64,000 bases of DNA. It comes from Sympetrum striolatum. Its lineage: Eukaryota > Arthropoda > Insecta > Odonata > Libellulidae. Each line of letters begins with the position of its first letter. Within the stretch, counting starts at the first letter, position 1. Under the pieces are notes generated by a model. It saw nothing but the letters and a program-made list of their open reading frames with translations. It ran no database searches and had not been told where the DNA came from. The translations under genes were made by a program, and so were the position numbers. Below, piece after piece: positions 37,473 to 50,000 of this stretch. The DNA is taken from assembly GCA_947579665.1 (NCBI GenBank), contig OX388348.1:16368001-16432000 (forward strand), in the 5' to 3' direction.

Positions 37473-37913
37473 CAACGTACTGGACGAATAGACTTTCTCA
37501 AGTTAGTATCTTGTGTTTTATTTAGAGGTGTGACTAGTTCACACAACTCTTCAAATTGTCTGGCCAACATTCGTAAAACCTTTCTGTAGGTTTCTAGATC
37601 CTCGTCTTTAAGTTCTTCTAAAAGCATTGAAGATGCTCCCAACTCTTCTCTTCGTTGTATCAATGGCCGAACCAACCACGGCCTCTCTTTCCGTTTTAGC
37701 ATATCCGAATAAAGCTCACTCACTCAAATTCTTAATAGCCACTTAAGGAATTTTTTTCTACCCACAGATGACATATTCTTGCGAAGTAGCCACTCGTACT
37801 GGCAGTATAGGTTCCATACTAGTGTATGGAGTGTGACCACAAAACCAGCTTGCTTGCTGGTGCTACCACCAGCTGATATTAAGTAGCAGCTGGTAAACAG
37901 CCTAGTGTGACCC
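37473..37913 (-). pseudogene. PIF/Harbinger (HARBI1-like) fragment nested in the hAT element
   Basis: Minus strand. A likely start ATG at 37774-37772 gives MSSVGRKKFLKWLLRI, then a TGA. The frame continues through KERPWLVRPLIQRREELG, LLEELKDEDLETYRKVLRM and ELVTPLNKTQDTNLRKSIRP before diverging near 37,473. This is the N-terminal block of HARBI1/ALP1-like nucleases of PIF/Harbinger transposons (basic RPW-x-RP...RRE-LG followed by RM...FEEL...I-K-DT-MR-I), well short of the DDE catalytic residues. Upstream, the strand begins GGGTCACACTAGGC (37913-37900) followed by CAGCTGGT-type subterminal hairpins (37868-37894), a plausible Harbinger 5' end. Its own 3' end and a 3-bp TWA duplication are not seen, so the fragment is truncated. 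Confidence 0.8.
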
Positions 37914-38125
37914 GTGCTTTACTGTTGGAAACCACAGTTCCATGTCAGATATGGAAATGCAGCAAAATCACCTACACTGCCCTGATTTACACAGCGAGCG
38001 CCCGACATTTTCCATTTACTTACCATCCCATTTCGGGAAAAGAAAAATTAAGATTACTGCTGACGAAGATAGAGCCTAGGATTACTAAATTGGTAGCAGT
38101 ATTCCTGGTTCATCCTTCTCATTGA
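37914..38125 (+). pseudogene. hAT transposase C-terminal remnant (ZBED/Charlie-like)
   Basis: The final codons before the TGA at 38123-38125 read KLRLLLTKIEPRITKLV then VHPSH. This resembles the extreme C-terminus of Charlie/ZBED5-like hAT transposases (DLR-x-x-L-x-K-x-x-PRI-x-LV...H-SH), just after the dimerisation domain. Upstream the frame is disrupted and the DDE/RNase-H fold and BED finger are missing. A polyadenylation-like AATAAA lies downstream near 38,179. Its orientation and position next to the right TIR support assignment to the surrounding hAT element. Confidence 0.65.
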
Positions 38126-38337
38126 GACGATCTCGAATGTTTTAACTCTTTTTGTATAGCCTTTTTACTCAGAGTTCAATAAATAGTTTCATAATTTCGA
38201 ACTTCAATTTTTCTAATATCTTTCTGTTTAATTGCTATAAAAATTATAAAAAACTAAATTCCAGGGGGGCGCTGAGTAATATTTTTTCTGGAAAGGGGGC
38301 GGTGGGCCAAATAAGTTTGGCAACCACCGTGATAGAA

Positions 38338-38977
38338 TGATAACTTTAGGCAGGAATTCAAGTTTTCGCAGACCGTTCCATGGACCGACCGTAACAATAC
38401 ACCCCATTCTATGCATAACAGAATCTTCTGCACTGACTTTCAAAGGTCAATTAAATTTGTTAATTCGAAAACAAATATTCCTAAGAAATTATTAGATCGA
38501 GCAATATCCGTTTCAAATAATTCCATTTAATTTTATCATTATACGTATTAGCTATTTTATAAATATACAGAGATTTTTTTCAAATTATCATAAATAAAAT
38601 TCATGATACAAAAAGGTTTTTGAAGAAAATCAGTATTGAATATTGATAGTTTTATAAGTATTAGTCATATTTTAAGAAACTAGCTTTCAAATTGACTATT
38701 CGCGTAACTTCTAAAGGTAGTGACTAAAAATTGCTAAATGAAATCCTAAAAATATACGTATTAAAATTCTTTTCCAGTTTTTAAGGAACCTATCCACATT
38801 CACGAATCCAAGAAAGAAACTTTTCATTAAGAAAATAATGTTTGGGAAATTGGAAAGTAGTCGAAATATAAGTCGAAATAAGTTCTCTTTGTAATCATAC
38901 GTGTATTTTTAGAATCTGCAAATTCGGCCTCGACTTTTTGGAAGTTCTCCATAATAAAACTTCAGAAAAAAAAGGAG
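38338..38977. other. AT-rich DNA, nothing recognised
   Basis: No gene or repeat seen between the hAT element and the inverted Penelope-type termini. Confidence 0.5.
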
Positions 38978-38980
38978 AAC

Positions 38981-39110
38981 ATTTATACTTTTACCACAGT
39001 AATTTTATTCACTCACAACCATGGTTTCGATCAGTAAGATCATCCTGAAGATCTCATAGATCGAAACCATGGCCGTGAGTGAATAAAATTACTGTGGCAA
39101 AGGTATGTGT
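38981..39110. mobile_element. Two Penelope-type terminal sequences, head to head
   Basis: An inverted repeat centred at 39045.5 with arms of about 65 bp and few mismatches. Each arm, read outward, carries a hammerhead-like core: GATGATC...GATCGAAACC on the minus-strand copy and TGAAGATC...GATCGAAACC on the plus-strand copy. Both continue CATGG, GTGAGTGAATAAAATTACTG and TGG-AAAGTA. The order hairpin-GAAAC-AATAAA-ACTGTGG-AAAAGTA matches the terminus of the Penelope-like element at 7,476-7,560. No PLE coding sequence lies beside it. Confidence 0.8.
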
Positions 39111-40944
39111 TCTTCTTCTATTTTCAAGTTTTACATCTATTTTTATTAGTCATGATTTCAAAACTCTTCATCTTCACATATTACGTAAATCACCTCAGAG
39201 CTTACAATTTTATTCCTCACTCGAATAAATGATAAAATAATGAAGAGACGGTAACCTTACAGTGTATCAACCATCGGAAAATTTGATTTACAGGAGTAAA
39301 GATCCATCAGCGAGATTATCCGCTCATGTAGATTCGGTTACATTTGGGTAGAAAGAATTGTACTATTATCGGAAAGGTTAATCGAATTTTAATCTTGCGA
39401 AACAAATAACATCAGATTAATCTTCTATCTTCGAAGAGCATTTCCCCGAGAAGATTCCGTTATCAAAAAACCAATTAAAATAGGTTTTGACAATACGAGA
39501 GATATATTCAAAGATAGCGGCAGGGACCGTTTGTGAAACCTTTCCGCAAATTTAGCAAAAAGCTTATCTACTACGCTTATTGGAATTGAAAAAAAAATTT
39601 TAAAAACGGAAACGTAAAAATCGAATATTCAAAATGGAGATTTAATCGGTTACTCTCGAAAATAAGGGGGGACAAATTGTTCAAGCTTACACCAACACCT
39701 TTATCATTCATTTTTTGCCGTTTCCCCATCTTTTATCATCTCTTATTCTCTTATTCCTTGTTTTTATTTAACTGCTCTACCTTTACCTATAACGGTATCC
39801 TTTAAAGATATTCCATCACAAGTGTAAATTTTTTTAGAATAATGTTATCAAAATTATTGCAATAAAAAGTGCACAGCTGGATGTCAAACAACATATCGCT
39901 TTTATTAATTTTGTTAGTTATTATAATTTTTCTTAATAATTTAATTGATTTAGTTTTTTCCCAGATAAGTATTGGCAAGACTGTTAACTTGAATTTATTG
40001 TGCATCCATAGCAAATCCAGGAAGCTGACCCAAAATTAAATTAGTACACGTATTACCCTCAATACTGACGCATATCATAAAACATTCAACCTTAAAATTC
40101 CCTTTTATTTGTCCACCGATTTAAATAGCCGCATTGTCTTAAAATATTATCATTAACTCTCTTACAAAATCTTCTCCTAACCTAGGCTAAACTGAACTCA
40201 CTTCAAAATAATTTATGCTTTATTTAATTTGCCTTATGCTATCTTTGTATACTTCAACAAAGAAACTACAGTTTTGTGAATAGAGTTTTTTATTAGTTCT
40301 AAAAGTGGCACGCTTTTAACATATCACTAACATTCACATTATTATTACGCTCATAATTTGAAATATTTTTCTTATTATTTCACGTGCCTTTTCCACGTAT
40401 TTTTCCGCGAATAGCTTAGATTCTAGAGTCTTCGATATTAAATACTTTGATTTTGACACCTAATTCTACATTTATCTTTTTCAGCTAGCAAATAAAACTT
40501 TGTAAATGAAAGTATTTTTTTTTTGATCGATTGAAAGGAAATTTTTGTCTCCTGTCTGATTAAATATAAATCAACAGATAATGGGTCCTGTTGGTGGGGA
40601 AAACGTTTGATTTATAAAAAGTACTTGAGTTGCAAAACTTACGCACCAAATTATGCGTTTATATTAGCTTGTATATCGTAAAGACAACTTAAACAGATTA
40701 GTAACAGAACCGACATAAGTTCATTGAATTTATTCGTAGATACAGTTTGGTTTTCTAGTAATTCGTTAAATTCAGAACATAAAAATTCTTATCTTAGAAA
40801 ATCTTATCTAAACGGATCTTTATGAACTGAATTAAATTATCTAGTCTTAGACCACATCAAAAATCTTCTGACTCGCTCATAAGAAATAACTTTTGTAATC
40901 GACAGAATATTTTATATATGAGTGCTTATTGTATTCTTTATATT
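39111..40944. other. AT-rich DNA, nothing recognised
   Basis: No gene supported. The minus frame at 39802-40014 is Lys/Ile/Leu/Phe-rich AT-driven sequence. Confidence 0.5.
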
Positions 40945-41190
40945 AAGTTGGGTTGATAGGAAAATAAATACGGAAGTGATAGGGATGGTTGAGGAAAACT
41001 TTGTTTTAATTTAAATAATTAAGTTTTGATAGAGGAAATGGGTGGGTAAATATTGAGAGGAAGGGGCTGACATAAAATGTAATTGAGCGCACAAAACAAG
41101 GGAAAAATAGAGTGGAAGACAAAATCAGTATATCTTATATGACATAAAGAGTAGAATTAAAACAGGGGATATTGAGGGATATGAACCTCT
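40945..41190 (+). pseudogene. LINE reverse-transcriptase C-terminal remnant
   Basis: In one main frame: SWVDRKINTEVIGMVEENF, several stops, then RKWVG, and after further decay YDIKSRIKTGDIEGYE. This follows the order SWTD-R-TNEEVL-MVGE / R-KWVGH-LR / LDDIK-R that follows the RT core in the same broad LINE group as the fragment at 10,719-11,262. It has at least five in-frame stops. It is clearly related at DNA level to the copy at 58,700-59,060 (shared AGGAAATGGGTG and TATTGAG-GGA-GGG blocks). Confidence 0.65.
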
Positions 41191-44100
41191 GTAAATGATA
41201 GAACAATTATGCATCTACCGTATTGCTTACCTAATTATATTAATCATTCGATAATTCTGAACATATCAAAATAATATTTTTACAGCTTCATTTGATGATA
41301 TATTACTTACAAATATGATTCCTCATAAAGAATATAAAGGTAGAATATCGTTTAACGTCTATCTAAGAAAGAATATGATTAATATAATTTAATTGCAAAT
41401 ACGATTCTTAATTAAATATATAAAGATACAATGCCATTTAACGTCCATTTGAGGCATGGCATTAATTGAATACTTTAAGTGAAGTAAAAATGTTCGTGGT
41501 CGATGTAATTCAATTTTTTCAAACGAGCCGGCCATATATCTCTCTGGCTATTTCTTCATTTTCTCTATCACTGGTATCTATGGTAAAAACAGGCTCATGA
41601 ATCCTCTGTCCACGTATAAGCTGCGTGCAACGATCCGACAAAGAATTTATATGCTGGTTACGTGAATTTTTTCTCGTGAACGCTGTATTCACATTCCGTA
41701 CATAAAAGCACGCCAAACAACTTATGAGCCATAAATTTAATGCATGTCGCAGATCGGGTGAATTGTAAAAGATTAATTCCCTTCATCCTTTAGAGGACAA
41801 GTACTTAAGATGTACTAGGCTGTCACCCAATAGGTGCCTGGCTTGGTGAAGAAGAATTCCTAAATAAGCTTCTTAGCAGAAAAAATATAGGATAATTCAT
41901 TATCAGAAAAACATCAAATATCAGAAAACTCATCCTCCATTTATAATAATTTACTTTCTCCTCTATGCACTAAATTTTAATTAGGCGTTGTAGCTTTAAG
42001 GAATCAATTTTCATTAATTTTTAAAGGTTGCCGTAGCAATGGCAGCATCTAGAGTTACATGAATAATTTTTGCTTTCGATATTTCATTTTTTTTATTTGT
42101 GACTTCCACCACTGTAAACCCTCATTTGTTAAACATTAAAAAAGCAACGGCTTCTACTATATTAAATTGTAAATATTTTATAATGTTAGGAGCAAATTTT
42201 GTCTTAACATTTTCTACACATTTACTTGTAAATAACGCAGATTTTTAAATTCTGTAAATCCAGCTTATTTTGTTAAATCGGTGCAGCACAAATAAGTAAC
42301 TAGTTTAATCAGCCATCCCACTAAAAAATCAATTTGAAACTTAATTGAAATCGCTAGCTAGCACCAAAAAACGCTTAATTGAAACGCGCATGGGTAATAC
42401 CTGTTTTTCTCATTAATCATTCCTCTCATTTCCAGACGATAAAAATGTTATCCCCCCACTTAATGATATAACACATTATGTAAAGTAATTCGAATGAAAA
42501 ATTTCAAATGCACCAACATGCAGAGTTCAATCAAATTTTTCTACACTCTTCCCACAGCTAAAAAATCAGCATAAAAAGCTTTTAAACATCGGACTACATT
42601 AATTCATTATCGGAATAATTTTCAGCCTTCCCCACTTTAATTTTTACGATCCACTTCAACCCTACTCAAACGCGACGAATTGCGACAAAACAAATGGTTT
42701 TTGTAGCAGAACGACAAATTTAACGATTGACTCCGGCCATCATTCAATGCATTTACTTCCATAAATGATTACAGATACAACTCATCCCCAATCATTCTCC
42801 TCGAACGTGTCCGGGAATCTATTCATTACGATAGCCAAAAAAATCAACAAAAATAAAGATACTGCCCGCCATTAATTCCACTTGTTATCTCTTGTGATTC
42901 GGCCTGGCCTGCACTGTTTTTCGACGAAGTGACACCTCAGGGTCGGGGTAACCTTTCCTTTGTATCGATCTGTTGACAGAACACAAGACCCCTGGCTGTT
43001 TTTCTTCTCCCGATTCGAAATATGCAGGAAAAAGGATTCAATTTAAAGCGAAGATGGATCCGGCGGGGTTTATTCACTACTTCCAAAGTACGGTTGAATA
43101 ATTGTGTGCGTGAAAAATTATTGGAAAAAATATCTTAAAAAACCGATCTGCTAACTCGTCCTCTTGAAGGTCATTGCTGTTATGAAAGCATTCGATTTTA
43201 ACTAATTAATTTCAATTTTAGATTAAACTTCTTCAAGAGTTTTTCGGAAAATATAAACCTTAAATTCAGCTAATTTGGTTGAAATTCGGTATTATTTAAA
43301 TCTCCTGTACATATACAACAAATCGTGTTGCTTTAAATGTTTCGTAAAATATAAAAATAAAACGTGTGCCTACATATTTCTACGAGTAAGATTTGTCATA
43401 AAATATGGAAGAACTCAGTAATTGTTACTCATTTCCATTAGATAAAACCCATAACTCGTTTTATTATTATAATTAGAAGAGTAAGTTATACCATCTATTG
43501 CTTCAACAACAACTTTTTGGTTATACTCCACAATTTAAAGAATGAAAAAATACAAACTTTTACTTTACCAAAAAACACACCTACAATACAACAATTTCGT
43601 TTATTAGTAAAATTTGATATTATGTAATTCTTTACGTAACGATAATTACTTTAAGATTCCCTTATACCGTGAATCTCCATTTCCATTTCAACTGAAACCA
43701 TCAAGTGCCCTCAATATCCTTAGTAAGATTAAGAAGTCGCTCAATTACCGTAACGTTTCTAAATCTGACTTAAAACTTCATTAAAGTGGAAAAAATACGG
43801 AGTAAATGATGTTAAATTTTATTATTATTATTAATATTTTAAAAAATGCTACAAGTGGACTAATAGTCCGGTGGTAACACATATACATATATTGCACATA
43901 AGACATAATTTTAGAGACATATAACATATGGTCTTCCATAAGATCAAAAAGTTGTTAAAAATTTATCGATTTTCTACTTTTATTGTACACTCAGATTTTT
44001 CAGCCATATAATTAAAGGGTGATTTCTAAAATAATCTTACAACTAACAATCATTAATAAGATTCCTGGACAAAATAGCATAATCATAGCCCCAAAGACGT

Positions 44101-44619
44101 AACAGGGATAAGAAAGGAATTTAGGGAAATTTTCCTACGTTAAGGCGTGGGCATATTCGGCTGTATATTAATGCAACATACTAACAAAAATAGTTTGACA
44201 CAATTTTCGACGGATAAATCACACCAGAGAGAAATACAGCTTTGGAACAATTTTTAAAGGAGATAGGTCATTAATCTTTGGCTGAAAAATGTTCAAAAAC
44301 AATCGCAAAAATCGAGCCAATTTTAATGAAGACTGAGAAATTCATAACAATACAGATTTCAGAAACACACATTGACTTTCCACGGAGAAAATAATGATTG
44401 AGGTGTTTGAATACGCATAAAAAGTATGTCAAAATCATACTTCAAGTGGGAACAACTTACAGAATCCTCGAACTGTAATCACTAAAACATATTTGCCTTT
44501 TTTATCTACAAAGATCGAAGAGTATCAATACCCGGTTTTTCCTGCAAGTTAAAGAAATATTGACCTATTTATAAGCGCTTTGTTCTAATCAACCAGTTAC
44601 TTATAATAAATGAGCCAAA
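41191..44619. other. AT-rich DNA with a mildly GC-richer patch near 42,600-43,080
   Basis: No gene recognised. The patch has scattered CG sites but no open frame of note. Confidence 0.45.
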
Positions 44620-45300
44620 CCGTCCTTCATTGCTCCCCCACCCTTCGAGCGTGTCTTGGAATCTATTTATTAAAACAGCCCCAGGGATGCAGAGCCCTGG
44701 CTTAACCCGATTCCCAAACACTATTTGCCCAATCGATTTCCATCTCTCTCATTTTAAAATCGCAGGGTCTCATATACCCCCGCCAAAATCCCAAACCAAA
44801 CCCTTGGTTCCCACAGGATCACTTTTTCTCTTTACTTCGGCCATCGTTTTAATGGCCCCCGAAAAAATCCCCACTTTATTTTCTTCCGAAATCCTTTTTT
44901 CCTCATGAGACTGCAAATATGGAAATGGTAGAATAATGAGTGGCTTTGATAACGATTGCTTTCGGTTTTAGTCATCGAGATATTCCCACCGAATGCATTG
45001 CTAAAATAAAGAAGGTGGTCCTAGACCATTATAGTCATCCTCTTCCCTATTCCTTTATCCAGAGATTCTGGAGCCCCCTCCACGCCCCCTAACCGGCTAA
45101 TTATCTAACGATTTTGCTTCTTCTTCACTTATTAGCTTCCCTCGGAGATGGGCAAACCCGTCGACCCTGATTCCCGGCCGAATTCTTCTCCCATCCCATT
45201 TGATCCCTTCTCTCTTATCTCTTACCATCCTCCCTCTATCCCTTGATCCAGTTTACTTCCACCCCCGCAAGATAACCGCAGACTAATCTTCTAATTGTCC
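44620..45300. other. GC-richer, pyrimidine-biased island
   Basis: Plus strand C/T-rich with one 92-codon frame (44630-44908) that is Ser/Pro/Leu-rich and unassigned. Confidence 0.4.
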
Positions 45301-46230
45301 TCCTACATCTATGAAGGATCTTTTATTTTAAGACAGAAAACGGTTGGAAAATAACTTAGTGATTTAGATCTCAGCAGCTATTATATACGTACAAGACTAA
45401 GAATTCATCAGTCGTAAGCAGTGACGAATAAAGGCCAGGTGAGCTTGGCGAGTAACAAAGGCCTCGTGACTTGAAATGATCGGTTTATAAATAAAAAAAT
45501 AATGTATTTTTCGAGTGAAATTGAGATTTTTAGGTATCATCTTCCACGCAACCCATCGTCAGTTAAAAAATTGATCTTGTAATAAATAATAATGATAATA
45601 TATTAATATAATTATATTAATCTAGAAAAGAAAATGTTAGTAGAGGATATAAATTACCTAGATGAAGCTTAGAAAAAGATATTTAAATTATAAGTTATTT
45701 TCCAAATTTAAAACTCCAGCGTCGTGAAAGAGAAAATAATTAATTTCTTAGTTATATCAATGTATATTTTTCTTCTTATAGTGATTAGAATGTGAGAATT
45801 ATGTGATTCTTAATTTTATAAGCAGAAAGTTAGAATCAATTGCTGATAAATTCCGCAGATTATTTTGAATTGATAAAGAAATTGACTACGTTAAACAGTA
45901 GAAAAACAGTATAAAGACATGTTCATGATTCAAGAAATAAGGGTAACCAATCTTTTACTATTAGAGAATGTGAATACCTGGACAAAGCATAAAGCCTGAA
46001 AAGCTTACATTACCCTAAGAAATTAATTTTTCACATTGTAGGCCTTGATGCATTGTAAACATAATTATTTAAATCTAGTCGCCAAGAGACTTGAACTTTC
46101 GTCCACCTTTCATTAAAAATAGACCATTTTGAATACGTATTTACAGTATCATCAATTATTCATATTAAGATAAAGTATTTCAATAAAAAAACTCATGTAA
46201 CTGACAGAAAAAATTCCTAACACTCTACGA
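45301..46230. other. AT-rich DNA around a LINE-tail-like repeat
   Basis: Apart from the repeat at 45,495-45,575, nothing recognised. Confidence 0.4.
45495..45575 (-). repeat. Diverged copy of a LINE-tail-like repeat
   Basis: Plus-strand landmarks (A/T-rich ATAATG, then CGAGTGAAATTGAGA, CTTCCACGCAACCCATCGTC) align with the copy at 60,110-60,195 (CGAGATTGAGACTT, CTTCCATCCAACCCATCGTC). It probably represents the 3' end of the same retroposon on the minus strand. Confidence 0.5.
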
Positions 46231-47000
46231 GTCAGAGTGATGCTATACTTCCTCCAAAATTCGAGGATACGAATTCCATTTTCAAGCCAAAACTTTGTGT
46301 CAATCGCTCATTTTCTTCGCGGATTCCCTTGCTGCATACATTTCCCTTCCTTGCGCAAATCCTTCCATTTTCTAAAACTATGCATCTCCACAGAAGAATA
46401 AAGGGGTATACATCTTGCAAGCCATCCCGATCTCTGTCTCCAAACATCTCTTCACCGTAATTGCGCCTCCGTTCGTCATATGTTTGCGGCATTCTCCCCC
46501 TGACGACGGGCACCGCTGTAGCGCCCATCGAAACAAGGGTGAGGACATGACGTCTTGAATACTCCTTAAGATGGAGGAAATTAAAACGGCAAGACGTTAG
46601 CCTCCTTGCAACTCCGGGAAACATGACACGGCCTCATTCCCGCTCTTTTAGGAAACTTCCTCTTTTGCTGATGAAGCAAACCTCCCGTCCCCTTAATTCT
46701 GATAGCTTTAATTCCTCATCCGCCTTATTCTTTGTGCGGGGAATAATTCCGCGTCTTTGTGGAACTTTGCGTTAAACTTTGGCGAAGCGCGTTGAGTCTC
46801 GGCGCAAACCCCGTGGGTTCAGCCCTCGTCTTAAGCGGCTCCTCCTTGTCCCAGTTGATTCGTGGCGCTGGGAAGACAATTCCTGATTCGCTAACAAATT
46901 GTTTTGTGTAACGGATCTTTCTGCGCGTTGTAATTGTGCGGAGAGCACCGGTGCATGGAAATCTCCCAGGGAATGCCATCGCAACACACATATAATCTAC
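46231..47000. other. GC/CpG-richer island
   Basis: Several overlapping minus-strand frames (46232-46624; 46725-46991 and 46772-46987 in different frames) are open together, pointing to composition. The longest (130 codons) is Arg-rich and unassigned. Confidence 0.4.
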
Positions 47001-50000
47001 ATGGGTAAACCCCTTAAGAGATAGCAGCAGAAAAATATGTGAACATTAATTTGGACTCCATGCACCAAATTAAAAAGGGAAAGTGGAAACTTTTCAACAA
47101 TTCCGGCTATCAAACCATAAATTAAAGGCTAGCTCACCATATTGAAACTAGATAGATATAATTTTCAATGTCGCAACTTAATAAAGTAACATATCTTGCC
47201 TCCGGAATTCATTACATGTGATCATTCATGCCAAACTAGGAAGGAGCATTTTAACAAGATGAATCAAGGAAGTCTCTGTACAGTGATAATCAATAAAGGA
47301 TTAAATTAATAAATGAATTGAAGGGAAAGGATAACTTTAATGTATACATTGAACCATAATAAACATTAAAATTTACTTTGGTTTAAATAATCTATTCCAA
47401 TACACAGAGGAAGGCGTCGTTTTGTGAAATTCCATCATAACAAGGTCAAAAAAGAAAATATTTATTACTTTCCTCTTCAATATTATATTAATACAGAAAG
47501 AGTACTATTACTTCTCTCTTTGTTGTTTCATACACTATAATTGTTATTTCCTTATAATATGTACAACTAATTGGTTTAGAGACGATATAAATTATGATTT
47601 TCATCGTATAAAAAATATTACGACAGGAAATTTTCTAAATTATAAAAATTTTCCGCTCTTTTATTGATTGGAGGCTAAAATCCTAAAGAAATTCTAAAAG
47701 TGGAAAATATAGCCTTGGATCATGTATAGACCGGATAGGATAGCATTCCTGAGTCATTAATGAATTCTACTCTTGCATAGTGTACAGAGCAAGTTATGTA
47801 AATAAGCAACAATAATGAGTTTTCCGTGGCTTTTTATCTTAAGCTCCGGCGCAATATCTTTTACGAGCTCCATGGGGCATACCAAAGCTTGTGCAAAGGA
47901 CGAAAAAGGTAAATAGCAAGTATTTAGAAGGGCTTAGGAGTAGAGAATTAGTTTTAAAGTTGTTATTAAAACAATCTAGTTTGTAAAACATAAGTACAAT
48001 AATTTTTATCAGACCTCACACAGCTCTAATTCAATTGGCTGAATATTAATAGCTCTAGAGCTTCACTGAATGTAATTAAATTGAACAATACGAGCATACA
48101 CACAGTATCTCTCTCTGCGAGTAATTTATTCAACATTCACACGTAATCAGAATGATGTTCCCTTAACAAGATATTTTTACTACCTCATATGAAAAATTCG
48201 TATCCATACCTTAAGTTGAACAGACTATGTGTCTAATAATTTTAAGAACCTATCATCTTTAGCACAGAACCTTATCCTACCCTAAATACGTAGAATCTTT
48301 TTACGAGTTATGAATCTTACCAATTCAGTAGAAATTAACATTTATTTAATAAAACATGATTCATCCGCCACTTTTATTTAGCTCCTAATTTTTAATGTTA
48401 CCGAAATGCCCTAAATTATAACACATAACGTGATAATTAATATCACATGGAATAAAATTCCATTGACCTCATGGACGCAATTAAATTTTCATTCATTTAA
48501 TTCATTATAATAATAATTAGATAATTTTTAAAAGGTAGGCAAAAGAAAGTTAATCGCATCCAACTACCTGAACGTACCCTATTAAATAATACAGAATTTA
48601 ACTTTTATTTGAATAAGGCATTAAATATCCGACTCTTTATGTCGTTATTTTAATTGTACTCGAAAGCCTACGACATTTCCATCTTAATGGCGTTTTTGTT
48701 TGTTTAGAGAAGGAAAAGAATACATATCTAGCACAGCGAACCCGAGAGAGTACATTTACATACATGTAAATTATCGGACCTTCATCCACTGCACTGAACG
48801 CAATATTTGTGCAAAGTAAACCGCTTGCTTTAGGATCCTTCCTAAATGAATTTTAATGGAAGAATGGACTTCAGTAGTAGTAAATGTATTTGCGCAGCTA
48901 AAATGACATATAATATATACAAACATTTTTAAAGAGAAAACATAACACTTAAATCTATTTTTGCTTGAGCAAATAGGTAATACTATGACGTATGACCTAT
49001 TAAATGTAGCTCTAGTTAATATCAAAAACTCACGGTTTCAGATACTAAAATAAAAGATTGTAATTCATTGAAGACAAGCGAAAAGGTATTAGATGGATAT
49101 TAAAAAAACTTTTTCCCTACTTTTAAAAAGGAAGTTGTGTTTCAAATACGAATATAATTTGAAATTTGAATTTGAAATTAGCGAAAATTTGCTCTTGTTT
49201 TTGAGAAACAAAATATTGTTTTATAAAAATAAAAAAGTTAAATAGAGAAATTTTTACTTTATGACTTAAAGCTACAAATCATAAGGTAACGTTAAATTTT
49301 AAATAATACTAGAATACAAAACGATAGTCAATTATGAGTTAAAGTGAATTGAAGTCCTAAAGGTATCATCTGCATTCGTTAAATATTTAAAAAATCCTCC
49401 CCAAAAGTAACTTTGCATTAATTTGTTCCGATTAGCAAAACATCTGTCACAATAAAATGAAATATTTTTTCTAAAATCAAACGGAAGTCGGATTTAAACT
49501 ATTTTCAAGAAATACCAAAAATATGGACTCCCTCCTGGATGACAATACAACATTTTAGGCCAATAAAGATGCACCATGAGCAACCAAATCCTTCTTTAAA
49601 TAATGTTTGAACCCATTCATCGAGATGCAAAATCACACGAGTCAGATTTGGCGTCGCACTTCCGGAGGTAACATTCCAAAAATGAAAATTCCAGAGAGCC
49701 GATTTTGGATGCAGAATATCACGAATGCCTTTCTCCTCTCCCAGGGGAAAAATTAATCTACTAAAAGCCTCCTCTTGACTTGGAGGAAAATTTGTTATCC
49801 TTTCGGCACTATATCACAAAAATGACAATTGAAAATGGCCTTCTATTATCGCTGGAATACATATTTTTCGTTTCCAGAGCAGTCAACAACTAAGGGTCTT
49901 TTTAAAAGTGTTCGAGGTGCTCGTGGACGTCTATTTTGTCTCTCGGACATAAATACCGACTTTTAAAGCGCTTGCTGATTACAAACGAAAAGCATTTATT

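Larger units (their letters stand above)
37295..38337 (+). mobile_element. Deleted hAT element with 8-bp target-site duplication
   Basis: Perfect 8-bp direct repeats TGATAGAA (37295-37302 and 38330-38337) flank a 1,027-bp element. 8 bp is the hAT target-site duplication length. The left end reads CAGTGATTCCCAAAGTGGGC; the right end, reverse-complemented, CGGTGGTTGCCAAACTTATT, giving imperfect TIRs of the YRGTGRTTNCCAAA type, followed on both sides by G-rich subterminal sequence (GGGGGCGGTG). A remnant of the transposase C-terminus lies on the plus strand before 38125, and a PIF/Harbinger fragment sits inside in the opposite orientation. Most of the transposase is deleted, so the copy is non-autonomous. 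Confidence 0.9.

Noticed and set aside
46232..46624. 130-codon Arg-rich minus frame
   Set aside because: Within a GC island with other overlapping frames; no recognisable family.
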